Assembly: GCA_033239125.1 (NCBI GenBank)
Contig: BSWB01000008.1
Location: 2,696,001 to 2,760,000 of the forward strand
DNA: 64,000 nucleotides
Source of the DNA: Fagopyrum homotropicum
Lineage: Eukaryota; Streptophyta; Magnoliopsida; Caryophyllales; Polygonaceae
Direction of reading: 5' to 3'
A model generated the notes under the pieces. That model saw nothing but the letters and a program-made list of their open reading frames with translations. It searched no databases and was not told where the DNA came from. How positions within the stretch are numbered: the stretch's first letter is position 1; each line of letters opens with the position of its first letter. This document shows positions 55,150-64,000 of this stretch, one piece after another. A program made the translations under genes and the position numbers.

Positions 55150-55929
55150 TGCTCCTCTTCCCTTCTCTTTTCTTCCTCTTCCCTGGCCTTAAGTTATTTC
55201 TCCTCTTCCTTTTTTTGCAAGATCACCGGGTTCCGTTTTCACCGGTTGTGGCTCTCGGTTGTAGGTTCCCGGAATTGTCGTTCACCAGGGTGGCTATCTC
55301 TTTGGTATTCATTGGTTTAAGTGTGGATATAGTGCCCTGAAATTCAAAAATATAGAGGTTAGTTCATCCCTTATGAGTAACATCTCAATCATATTGTCAA
55401 GGTCTTCCTAATAATAAATGACAAGCCTTCATAGGAGTAACTTCACATGGATAGTGTCAACATAACTTCCTAGACATAAGGTCACTTTTACTTGCTTATC
55501 TACTCTCACTTCTCCATTTTCATTTATCCAAGAGAGTTTGCAAGGTGTTGGGTGGTCGATTAAGGTCAGTTGTAGTTTGTTAACCATTTATGATAGCTCT
55601 AGTTTTAGCAAGGAAAGGTCGTCTGATAATAACCTAATTATTAGTGTTCTCAACAACATCCATTACTAAAAACATCCACAAGCTTCTTGTACTTATCTAT
55701 CTTCGCAATCATGTTATCTATCATCCATACAAGTCTTACAATAGATTTTTCAACTAAGTTCAAAGTGAACTTAACCGGAGATATCTCACCTATTTCCAGC
55801 TCCTTGCACAAAATCAGTGGGAGAATAGTAACACTAGTACCTAAATCACAAAGACTAGAATGTTTTGTACCACTAAAACTCAAGGGAATGAAGAAAACTC
55901 CTAGATCGTCTCTTTTAGGAAGGATCTTG
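55150..55929 (-). pseudogene. Ty3/Gypsy protease remnants, cut by element E
   Basis: The frame 55650-55929 reads HKILPKRDDLGVFFIPLSF and the active site SLCDLGTSVTILPL, then ELEIGEISPVKF. Below it, 55400-55600 reads CKLSWINENGEVRVDKQVKV and, shifted, MKACHLLLGRP, a protease-end text of another Ty3/Gypsy type, followed by a charged Lys/Glu-rich part. The first protease is cut at 55929 by the LTR of element E. Two protease types in one row suggest two merged elements. Confidence 0.6.
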
Positions 55930-56231
55930 TGTAACACCCCGAATTCACGGGACTTGGGATGTCACATTAGGCTAGGATCTCAAAATGGATCCTGACCCTA
56001 TCTTGACAATAAGTTCACTGGATCTTACAACAAGGCACAGGTAGATTAAAACCAAATACATAAAACTGTATAAGATACATCAAAAGGGTTTTACAACAAC
56101 AAAGCCGAGTACAAAACAACATTCTAAAACAACATATACAAAAGATCTCATATCCCACGCATCCTAATGTACAAAAGTCCTCGGCTGGTCACCCTATTTG
56201 GCTCACTCTGCAGTCTTCCTAACCTACAGGT

Positions 56232-57810
56232 TGTTGGAGATTTGTGCTAAGTCTCAACGGAACCATTGAACTTGTTGCCGAGACAAGGTGCAATAAGTTA
56301 CTCACATGTGTGTCACGATGGTATGGGTTGTGGGAGGCAAGCCAAGTGACCGGCACTTAGAGTAACTAGTGATTACGGGGTAAAAGTATGGAAGCTAATT
56401 AAATTGAACTAAACAAAAGGACATGGCTATCACAGCTATCTTGAAAGTTGGTTTAGTTGAGCCTCATGACTGTCATGGAACATTGTCTTGACTTTTTCAT
56501 GACAATGCCATGACTTGGCAAGAGCGTTATTGCCCTTGCCAACGCCTAGGCCATTTGCGGTAAAAATTGAGAGCCCGACGCTTTGTGTTTTTGGGACACG
56601 TTATGTGAGTGTTCTTACGGGCATTTCTCATTATATTAGCTCAAGAAAGTTGTTACAAAGTTTGAGAGAAATCCAAGCACAAATGTCCATTAAGCTCCAA
56701 GAAGCTTGCTAGTGAGCTGCTTAGTGAGTTGCTTGATGAGCTAAGCTAGTTTGAGCTAAGCTCATGTGTATTTGTTGACCTTGGAGCTTCACCTAACTAT
56801 AATGTGTTAATCAAAGCTCATTGATGAGAAAAAAGTCGTGCCGGAAAAGCTAGCTGAAATTTGGGCCTTTTGATGGCCCAATTGAGTTGGGTTTGGGCCT
56901 TGGGCTTGGGTAAAAAAGTGGTTATGAAATCCTAACTTCTCTCAACCGCTAGTAACCGTTTGTAACCGTTCTCAACCGTTTTGGTGGCGGTTATTCTCCC
57001 CAAAACCGTGTCCCCCTTTGCCTATAAAAGGGAGAGTCATTTGCACTTGAAAGTTGATCCATTTTGCATGAAAAAAATTAAGCCATTAGTTCTCAAGTTT
57101 TGACAAGGGATAGAAAATCTCTCTTTGGCTGATTTGTGCAACTTGAAAGACCAAAATACTTCATTAATATTGAAGAAAGATAGGCATCCATTAGAAGGAT
57201 CAAGTTTCGACAAGATCTAGAAGAACTCCTTTTACAAACGTAAGACAAGGTATGTTTCTATATTTTAGTCTTTGTGACTTGTTGGTCTTATCCCACTAAG
57301 GTATTTGGATCCCGATGTAAGGAAAATAGACTTAGAAGGAAAACTCTATATTTGAGTGATTTAAACATTATCCAAGTCAAGTACATACAATATCCTAATA
57401 ACCGATTTTGCATGCAATTGAATGTAACTATATAAGTATGTTTGTCTACTCATTTTGGAGACTACAACTCCTTGGATTTAATTCTGGATATTCAATTAAA
57501 GAATATAAATAATTTTGTTTTGCTAATTTAAGGCTGCTTGTCTACTCACTTGGGAGATTACAACACTAAGTTGTTAGTCTACTCCTTAACAAAGATTACA
57601 ACAACTTGTAAGTTGCTTGTGTACTCACTTGTGAGATTACGGAGTCGTTACCAAATTAAGTTGTTTGTCTACTCCTATTGGACATTACAACAACTTGTAA
57701 GTTGTTAGTCTACTGCTTCTTTAAGATTACAACAACTTCTAAGTTGTTAGTCTACTCCTTCTTGGAGATTACAACAACTTTAACACAGAACCGGACACCG
57801 AAATCCAACA
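56232..57810 (+). mobile_element. Copia-type solo LTR with perfect ends and target duplication
   Basis: TGTTGGA and TCCAACA form perfect 7-bp ends, and CAGGT (56227-56231, 57811-57815) is a perfect 5-bp target duplication. The 1579-bp unit has no coding sequence and carries TATAAAAG at 57023-57030, which sets the strand. A 42-bp repeat array fills its last 350 bp. The ends are typical of long-LTR Copia elements. Confidence 0.85.
57425..57784 (+). repeat. 42-bp tandem repeat, each unit with inverted ends
   Basis: About seven units of the type AAGTTGTTAGTCTACTCC...GATTACAACAACTT follow each other, at a spacing of 42 bp for the best-preserved ones (near 57572, 57659, 57701, 57743). AAGTTGTT at the start and AACAACTT at the end of a unit are reverse complements. 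Confidence 0.9.
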
Positions 57811-59090
57811 CAGGTCATCTATAACACGGTATACACCGTTAGCTACAACAATGAATAAGTATAAAGGTAATAGCACAAACACACATCCACATCTCATACA
57901 TGCAATGCCACACACATTCATTTATTATCTTTTAATTACGTTATTCCATTACTAATTCAACTTATTTTGTAACATAAAGAGCCTCAAGAACCTCGTCTCA
58001 TCCAACGTAACACAGGGGTTTTGCATGGGGGTGATCATCACTCGTCCCCCCTTGTGAGATCACCTTCAGGGCACCTCCTCCTATCAGCGGGCGGAGGCAA
58101 GTGGTTACGACCCGTTATAATACACTTGGGCCATTTAAATGTAATAAATGGTCATCCTAATCCGGTTTAGGTTATAAATGCACAATCATATGAACACACA
58201 CAACCATTACAATCACACAAACCCACAACTGAACGCTAAGTAAGTCCTATGGACTTACCTATAACATTCGTATCCAATACCACGTCACAGCTTCCCTTTA
58301 GGGAAGTAATCAACGCCTACAATAGCAAGGCACACATAATCACATACTGCAAGGGTTAGGAGACTCGTCTCCATAACCATAATCAACCTACAACTTCAAA
58401 CTAACACTCAAGATATAACATGCTCAAAATGCCTAAGGCATATCCTCAACATAACCACAAGTGCCTAAGGCACATCTCTATCATACAACTCATCCTAACC
58501 AAGCTAGCCTAGCCAACAACTAAGTCAAGGCCAAAGGAAAGCAAGGAAGGAAACATACCAACAAGGTATGCCCTGAATGCACCAACAGAAGCAAAGAAAT
58601 CAAGGTTGACCCAGTGAGGCGCAAGGGTGGCTCACTCCAAGCGTAGGGGCGGTCCACAGCAGGCGCAAGGGCGGCCTAGTGCAGGTGCAGGGGCGGCTGT
58701 CTGTTCAGAGGCTTGGCCCCGACTTCTCTTCGATCCCTTTCTCGACTCTCATCACTTCTCCATCATACCACAACAACAAACATACATATATACACATGCA
58801 TGAACATCAAAACGTGCAGGAGAGGATCCACACAAGCTCAACTTGTGATCCTAAGCTAGGAAAGGAAGGAAGAAGCAAAGAAGAAGAAAGAAAGAAAGAA
58901 AGGAAAGAAGAAGAGTTGGCTTACCACAACCAGAAACCTAAGCAGCCATGGAGAACCACATCAACAGCATCCTACAGCACCTCAACACAACAACAATAAC
59001 TCTCAACAGCAAGCTCAAGAACATCCAAGGCCAAAGCCACCAACAACTCTCAAAAGCTCTCTCACAAGATCAAGAAGATCAAAGAAGAGA

Positions 59091-59143
59091 AGAGGAAGAA
59101 GAAGAAGAAGAAGAAGAAGAAGAAGAAGAAGAAGAAGAAGAAC
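59091..59143. repeat. (GAA)n microsatellite
   Basis: About 16 GAA units lie in the LTR of element E; they give long Glu or Leu runs in open frames that are not genes. Confidence 0.95.
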
Positions 59144-59408
59144 GTAAGGAGGATGAAGAAGCTGGAATGAGGTGAAGAAACCCTTCATCAGAAGCATTGG
59201 AAGCTTATATAGGAAGCTCATCAAAAAGCAAAGTCAAGAGGTCAACAAAGGTGGCTGCAGCCGCACAAACCCGCAGGGGCGGATAAGGCAAGGCGTAGGG
59301 GCGACCCTCCTGAGGCGCAAGGGTGGCTTACAGGATCTGCAGGGGCGGATGCCAGGGTTAGCTAGGGCTCCGCAAGGCTCCTAGGCTCCAAAGACTAAGG
59401 CTCTTACA

Positions 59409-59430
59409 TCACACCCCCTTAAAAACAAGT
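59409..59430 (-). other. Polypurine tract of element E
   Basis: Minus strand TTGTTTTTAAGGGGGTGTGA precedes the LTR; AAGTTTCGGGACGAAACTTG stands just upstream, as in element C. Confidence 0.75.
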
Positions 59431-59544
59431 TTCGTCCCGAAACTTGCAAGATCTCAAATCCTCTTGGTCCCATAAGCCGAGGTATAACTCTTCCTCTCAG
59501 AGGTATCATCATAACCTATAACATTCTATATCCTCAAAAACAGC

Positions 59545-59805
59545 CTGGAGGAACCATCACTCCAGCAACACTATCATCAACTCTAAACAAGGCCTAGAGG
59601 AAGATCATCTCTAGCCAAACACTAACCACATCACATTGGCACGGAGGAAAGCAATCTCCAGCCAAAACGTACACATAAAACTATTACGTGGAGGAAAATC
59701 ATCTCCACTCACACTATGTCCATCAAAGATAGCATGGAGGAAAGAACCATCTCCAGCTAATCCTAACACACACACCATAGCATGGAGGAAAGAACCATCT
59801 CCAGT
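59545..59805. repeat. Six degenerate GGAGGAAA...ATCTCCA repeats
   Basis: Copies begin near 59545, 59588, 59640, 59684, 59731 and 59780, at a spacing of about 45 bp. The last two are TGGAGGAAAGAACCATCTCCA; TGGAG and CTCCA are complementary, so each unit can fold. They lie in the 3' noncoding part of element E. Confidence 0.85.
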
Positions 59806-59935
59806 TATACCTATCTCGCACTAGCAAACAGGATCTAACAAATCATATGCACATATAGCTAGCACGAAAAGCACATCGTATCACATAAGCACATAGCATA
59901 TATGCACTCACGAAGATGGCACTAAGATCTACTCG

Positions 59936-60360
59936 TGGATCCTATATGTGCATCTATCTCGGCGTAGAACTCTAGACAGTTCCTCGAGATACTATCCTCA
60001 GTCTCCCATGTAGCCTCATCAGGTCCTCGTCTAGACCACTATATCCTCATTATAGGAATGTCCTTCGAACGTAGGCGTCTCACACCTTGCTCTAGGACTG
60101 CAATAGGGTGCTTTGCAAAGGTGTGGTCCGGCTCAACCACCAAGTCATCATAACTCACAATGTGCCTCGGATCTAGTATGTACTCCCTCAGTTGAGACAC
60201 ATGAAACACAGGGTGAATTCCCTCTAACCTCGGAGGCAATGCTAATCTGTAGGCTGCCCTCCCGACTCTATCCAGTATCTTGAAAGGACCGACATATCGG
60301 GGACTCAGCTTCCCCTTTATGCCAAAACGTCTGACGCCTCACGTCGGAGATACTCTCAAC
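59936..60360 (-). pseudogene. Integrase C-terminus and chromodomain (element E)
   Basis: The minus strand frame 60039-60239 reads LEGIHPVFHVSQLREYI, HPIAVLEQGVRRLRSKDIPI, then a stop, then WSRRGPDEATWETEDSI and RNCLEFYAEI. HPVFHVSQL marks the integrase C-terminal domain and the last part the chromodomain. The stop between RI and WSRR cuts the chromodomain. Confidence 0.75.
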
Positions 60361-60629
60361 CAGACATGAGCTCCTTCCCTGAACTCTAGAGACAGGCACC
60401 TCTTATCTGCATACGACTTTTGGCGACTCTGTGCAGCCAGCATCCTCTCTCTAATCAGCGCTACTCGAGCCATGTCATCCTGAATCTGCTCTAGCGCTAT
60501 CCTACTAATGTCGCTAAGCTCATCCTAACATAAAGGTGTACGGCACATACGTCCATATAGTGCCTCATAAGGAGCCATCCCAATAGATGCATTCCAACTG
60601 TTGTTGTATGAGAACTCAACGAGTGGGAA
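60361..60629 (-). pseudogene. Integrase segment between core and C-terminus (element E)
   Basis: The minus strand continues from the integrase core through SFVEFSYNNS and MAPYEALYGRMC to the RFPLVRVS-like text. Frame changes and a stop (near 60525) occur. Confidence 0.6.
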
Positions 60630-61414
60630 CTAAACAGACCATCCCTGTCCCCAATCCAACACACAAGCTCGCAACATGTTCTCTAAGGTCTGGATGGTCC
60701 TCTTTGACTGACCATCTGTCTTGGGGTGGAATGCAGTCGTGAATTGCAAACTCGTCCTCAAAGCAGTCTGAATCTGCTGCCAGAATCTCGAAGTAAACCG
60801 TCCATCTCGATCAGAGACAATCGTCCTCGGTACCCCATGGAGTCTCACTATCTGTCTAGTGTACTCCTTAGCCAATCTGCTCACCGGCCACGTCTCTCTA
60901 ATGGGAATAAAACGTGTCGTCTTCGTCAGTCTATCCACAATCACCCAGATGGCATCAAAGCTCCTACTGATCTTCAATCCGGTCACAAAATCCATGGAAA
61001 CGTCCTCCCACTTCCATTGTGGTACTGGCAGTGGATGAAGCTCACCTCCAGGCCTGAAATGCTCTATCTTGACCTACTGACAGGTCGCACACTGGGCCAC
61101 AAATCTGGCTACGTCGGGCTTCAGCCCTCCTTACCAATATGAACGTCTCAATCATGGTACATCTTACTCGTACCAGGGTGTACTGAGTAAGGTGTACAGT
61201 GAGCCTCCTGTAAGATCCGTTATCTCAACTCTGCATCAGCGGGTACACAGATATTGTCATGAGGCCTCATAACTCCATCTGCTCCAATGGAGAACTGTGG
61301 TGTCTCCCCAAAAGACATCCTCTCTCTGATCCTCGTCAAGGTCGAGCAGGTCCCCTGCTTCTGTTGGATCTCATCCAACAGACCAAGTAGAACCTCTAAG
61401 GTCGAGCAGGTCGA
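60630..61414 (-). pseudogene. Integrase core with catalytic Glu replaced by Lys (element E)
   Basis: The frame 60995-60630 reads MDFVTGLKIS (first Asp), TWPVSRLAKEYTRQIVRLHG, VSDRDGRFTS (second Asp) and TDGQSKRTIQT. In the relative at 25.6 kb the last motif is DGQSERT; the Lys here stands where the catalytic Glu is expected. Upstream (61000-61414) lie the zinc region and the linker (SFGETPQFSIGADGV) with stops. Integrase joins cDNA ends to the target DNA; this copy should be inactive for that reason too. Confidence 0.8.
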
Positions 61415-61694
61415 GCGGGTTCCGACACCTTAATGGACATCAAGAGCTCTCTACCATCCTTGATCGATCATCCACCATCATCATTCGATGTGAACCGAAA
61501 TACCAAAGCATCACCAATTTTACATTGTGAAGACTCTCTTTCACTTCTTTATTTAGTTTGCACATTGGGGACAATGTGTTTCTAAGTATGGGGTGGGGTT
61601 TTCATGATCACTTGCATGATTAGCATCTAGGATAGTTTAATATTTGTCACATGTTTCATTACGCCTTGCATTGTACATACATATTTCGAAATAC
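61415..61694 (+). repeat. Left arm of a 280-bp inverted repeat
   Basis: From GCGGGTTCCGACACC to ACATATTTCGAAA it is the reverse complement of 62848-63127 with few differences. It contains TTGGGGACAATGTG and AAGTATGGGGTGGGG, a retroelement 3' end with polypurine stretch. The arm starts exactly where element E pol text ends. Confidence 0.85.
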
Positions 61695-62847
61695 CCCATA
61701 CTTAAGATTTGCTCGTCCCCGAGCAAGACCCTACTATAGACTAAGAGATGACATGATTTATGCATGCAGAAAAACAACAAAATCTTTTTGGAATTGTGCT
61801 TCTAACATTGGATCACCTTCATGGTCATGTTTCATAGCAATGGACAAGCAATCATGCATCAAATGAATGAAGGCATGGGAAGACAATTATACTTAACTAG
61901 AAAGCATGCATGAGAGGTGAAAATGAAGAAGTCAAGATGATCATGAGTATGTCCAATCTAGATCACTAAGTCTTACATACATGCATTTAGGTCACAAGGA
62001 CTTAGAAAAGAAGAAGCTAAGAAACGTTGTGATTAGGTGGGAGTTTTTAGGTCATGTGATGCTAATCCGGGAAAGGAACTAACTCCACACTCTCGTTTTT
62101 GCTCAACTTCCCAACAAGTGTATGATTTTCTCCATCTTTTCTTTGTTTTCTTTTCTTTTTCACTTATTTTTGAGACAATGGCATTGGTGTACAAAAGCTG
62201 AAACCTTGGTGATTAGCCGTCCTCGGGCTTTTTTTTATTTTTCGAGGTGCATCCACACCGGGCACACATACCAAAGCTCGTTAGGACTATCGGTTTATTT
62301 GACTTTGGCAAGGCACAAACACCCGATTATGTGAATGGTGTCGAGTTACTCGTCATTTAAACCAACGTCCCCAAACCTATTTTTTTTTACACTTTCACAA
62401 CAAATTCAGCACTTCATTCACATCATTCATTCATCAACAACTTCACCCACACTTGCTTTTCACACACATCAACACACTAGCATGCTCCTATTCCCGGATG
62501 GGTCAAAAGAGGTCAAATTTTTCATCAATTGAGGTGCTCAAACAACATGATCAAGATGAGAAGTAGAGAAAGATGAATTGCCTTAATCACTCCTAAATGA
62601 TGTGCAAGAACTAGCATGTAATTTCGACTTTCAATCCTCAATCCAATCAAGGCAAACATTCATGATCACAAATCACACATGGGATTCAAGATAAGTTCTT
62701 CAAGTCCACATATGCATTCATCTATTCAACACATAAGGCCATCCATAGCCAATTCACAAAACAATTTCATCATAAGGGTCATTCCCAAGCTTAGAAGCAC
62801 TAAAATTTTTAAAATTTTCTGATTTTTTTTTTTTTTGGATTTTTTTT
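61695..62847. other. Spacer between the arms of the inverted repeat
   Basis: No gene is visible. It contains TTTGCTCGTCCCCGAGCAAG near 61708-61728, an inverted word common in Tat-type retroelements, and long T-runs at 62232 and 62822-62848. Confidence 0.6.
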
Positions 62848-63127
62848 TCGAAATATGTATGTACAATGCAAGGCGTAATGAAACATGTGACAAATATTAA
62901 ACTATCCTAGATGCTAATCATGCAAGTGATCATGAAAACCCCACCCCATACTTAGAAACACATTGTCCCCAATGTGCAAACTAAATAAAGAAGTGAAAGA
63001 GAGTCCTCACAATGTAAAATTGGTGATGCTTTGGTATTTCGGTTCACATCGAATGATGATGGTGGATGATCGATCAAGGATGGTAGAGAGCTCTTGATGT
63101 TCATTAAGGTGTCGGAACCCGCGCTTG
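62848..63127 (-). repeat. Right arm of the 280-bp inverted repeat
   Basis: Reverse complement of 61415-61694. Unlike the left arm, this one continues smoothly into the 3' part of a minus-strand element (63128-64000), so it is probably the original and the left arm the copy. Confidence 0.85.
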
Positions 63128-63529
63128 GCACCGCAAGCCGTCCAAGTTCCACGTCCGCTCCACCCATGCTTGATTGGAGATCATCACTTTCTTTGACAGA
63201 AGGAAAAATCGGACCATAACCCAGGAAAATCGGCCGATTTCTGTGAAGAACAGTCCGATTTTCCTAGGTGCTTTCTTCCTCGTCCATGTGCTTGGATCTT
63301 GTACCTTCTTCTCAACAGTTCCATGAAGTTTTCACATGACCTCCAGCATCTCATCACACATGACAACAACAAGATCTAGAACCCAAAAACACAAAAGAAA
63401 AACAAAGCACGCCAAAAACAAAAGCAAAAACAAAGACGAAAGAGAAAAGGGAAAGAGTTGTTACCCTTGGGTTGCCTCCCAAGAAGCGCTTCTTTTAGGT
63501 CATTAGCTTGACCAAACTCAGAGGATGTG
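63128..63529 (-). other. 3' spacer of element F
   Basis: Minus strand: 51 bp after the ORF stop stands GGGAGGCAACCC (63479-63468) followed by a purine-poor leader and CCGATTTTCC repeats near 63220-63265. No gene is seen. Confidence 0.6.
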
Positions 63530-64000
63530 TCAATCCACCTCGAATACCATGGTTTGCTTGAGGAGTCCAAGCAACCATCGCTTTCCGGCATCCATGATGA
63601 CAAGCAAGGGCCACTTGTTGCCCAAATAAGCTTTAAGTTCTCTCTTCACCGGTGAGTAATAGACTCCTTCATCACCGCTCCCTTGATGATAGTATGGAAT
63701 TGCAACCATAGGTGCCACCCCATACTTAGACAATTGGTACTCCGCGGTCACATCGGTGAGATGCTTGCCATCATCATCCTCTATGATCCAAAGAAGGCCG
63801 GTTCTTGGAAAGAATTCTTCATTGAGGTGCTCCATAACCATCATGGATCCATCATGCTTGCCTCCATCATTCAACATGGGAGACTTCTTAGGAAAGGGAC
63901 TCCAATCTTCGTGTGTACTCCGGGCAAGCAAGAAAGGATTGGAAGGAGTTGAAGTTAACTTAGGGCTCTCCCTCGTGAGCTCTTCAAGTGTGGTTCTGGG
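63530..64000 (-). CDS. Unrecognised ORF of a retroelement (element F), 5' part outside the window
   Basis: The frame is open from the window edge to the stop at 63530 (156 residues). It contains LEELTRESPKL, MEHLNEEFFPRTGLLWIIED, VTAEYQLSKYGVAPMVAIPYYHQ and LKAYLGNKWPLLVIMDAGKR. I know no domain that fits. The GGGAGGCAACCC word 51 bp after the stop also occurs 44 bp after the pol stop of element B (10087-10098), so this ORF ends where pol ends in such elements; it may be the last part of a diverged pol or of a different polyprotein. No ATG start can be chosen. Confidence 0.5.
   Translation of the reverse strand, partial: PRTTLEELTRESPKLTSTPSNPFLLARSTHEDWSPFPKKSPMLNDGGKHDGSMMVMEHLNEEFFPRTGLLWIIEDDDGKHLTDVTAEYQLSKYGVAPMVAIPYYHQGSGDEGVYYSPVKRELKAYLGNKWPLLVIMDAGKRWLLGLLKQTMVFEVD

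Larger units (their letters stand above)
55930..59408 (-). repeat. 3' LTR of element E, interrupted by a Copia solo LTR
   Basis: It runs from TGTAAGAGCC (minus, 59408) to GGGGTGTTACA (55930). Without the insertion it is about 1.9 kb. The text CATCCTAATGTAC parallels the LTR of element C. Dodecamer variants occur at 58610-58700 and 59270-59355, with exact CCGCAGGGGCGG (the reverse form) at 59271-59282. Confidence 0.85.
55930..61414 (-). mobile_element. Chromodomain Ty3/Gypsy element, 3' half (element E)
   Basis: Minus strand order: end of the RNase H-integrase linker and integrase (61414-60630), integrase C-terminus, chromodomain (about 60000), 3' noncoding repeats, polypurine stretch and 3' LTR (59408-55930). 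The 5' part is missing: at 61414 the text changes to one arm of an inverted repeat. The LTR ends inside a Ty3/Gypsy protease gene at 55929, which was its target. Confidence 0.8.

Noticed and set aside
57425..57784. Regular repeats considered as a CRISPR array
   Set aside because: The units are head-to-tail without unique spacers, and they lie within an LTR with clear ends.
58948..59224. Glu-rich and Leu-rich frames over the GAA run
   Set aside because: They are produced by the microsatellite in the LTR of element E.

Overview
The window reads as nuclear DNA of a flowering plant, most likely a eudicot; I cannot name the species. The evidence is a wall-associated-kinase-like gene with plant introns, an SRC2-like C2-domain gene, and plant-specific LTR retrotransposons. 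These are Athila-type Ty3/Gypsy elements with DLGAS protease and FMDDF reverse transcriptase, chromodomain-bearing Ty3/Gypsy elements primed by initiator Met tRNA, and Ale/Retrofit-type Ty1/Copia elements. Roughly nine tenths of the sequence is transposon-derived, heavily nested and mostly broken.

Layout: 1-2365 is an inverted pol fragment of an Athila-type element. A scrambled junction (2366-2497) joins it to a nearly complete but mutated Athila-type element on the plus strand (2498-15820). Its 5' LTR end and its gag-protease linker are tandemly duplicated, it keeps a long post-pol ORF, and a hAT-like DNA element sits in its 3' LTR. 15821-24409 is a chromodomain Ty3/Gypsy element on the minus strand whose pol is mostly gone; its 5' LTR holds a solo LTR with a perfect target duplication. 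24410-34000 is a graveyard: LTR pieces, an integrase fragment joined head-on to an RNase H fragment, a terminal-inverted-repeat element, an Athila-type LTR and two exons of an RPA-like protein.

34.6-47 kb is the only gene island. It has an SRC2-like C2 protein gene (35425-36459, plus) and a three-exon wall-associated-kinase-like receptor gene (46834-44388, minus, 710 residues). The kinase gene lies between two copies of one Copia family in opposite orientation: a decayed copy (37160-44212) and an intact, very young copy (47081-51769, identical 124-bp LTRs, 1454-residue open gag-pol). The young copy stands about 250 bp upstream of the kinase start codon.

From 52.8 kb on there are Ty3/Gypsy gag-protease remnants, cut by a second chromodomain element (55930-61414) whose LTR carries a Copia solo LTR. 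A 280-bp inverted repeat (61415-61694 / 62848-63127) and the 3' part of another retroelement with an unrecognised ORF complete the window.

The most unusual signal is a GC-rich dodecamer, CCGCCCCTGCGG. It recurs exactly and in variants in otherwise unrelated elements (Athila-type LTR, pol linker and spacer; LTRs of two chromodomain elements). It is often followed by a CAACAGAG-like motif and in one place is enclosed by a perfect 15-bp inverted repeat. I see no tRNA, rRNA or CRISPR locus.
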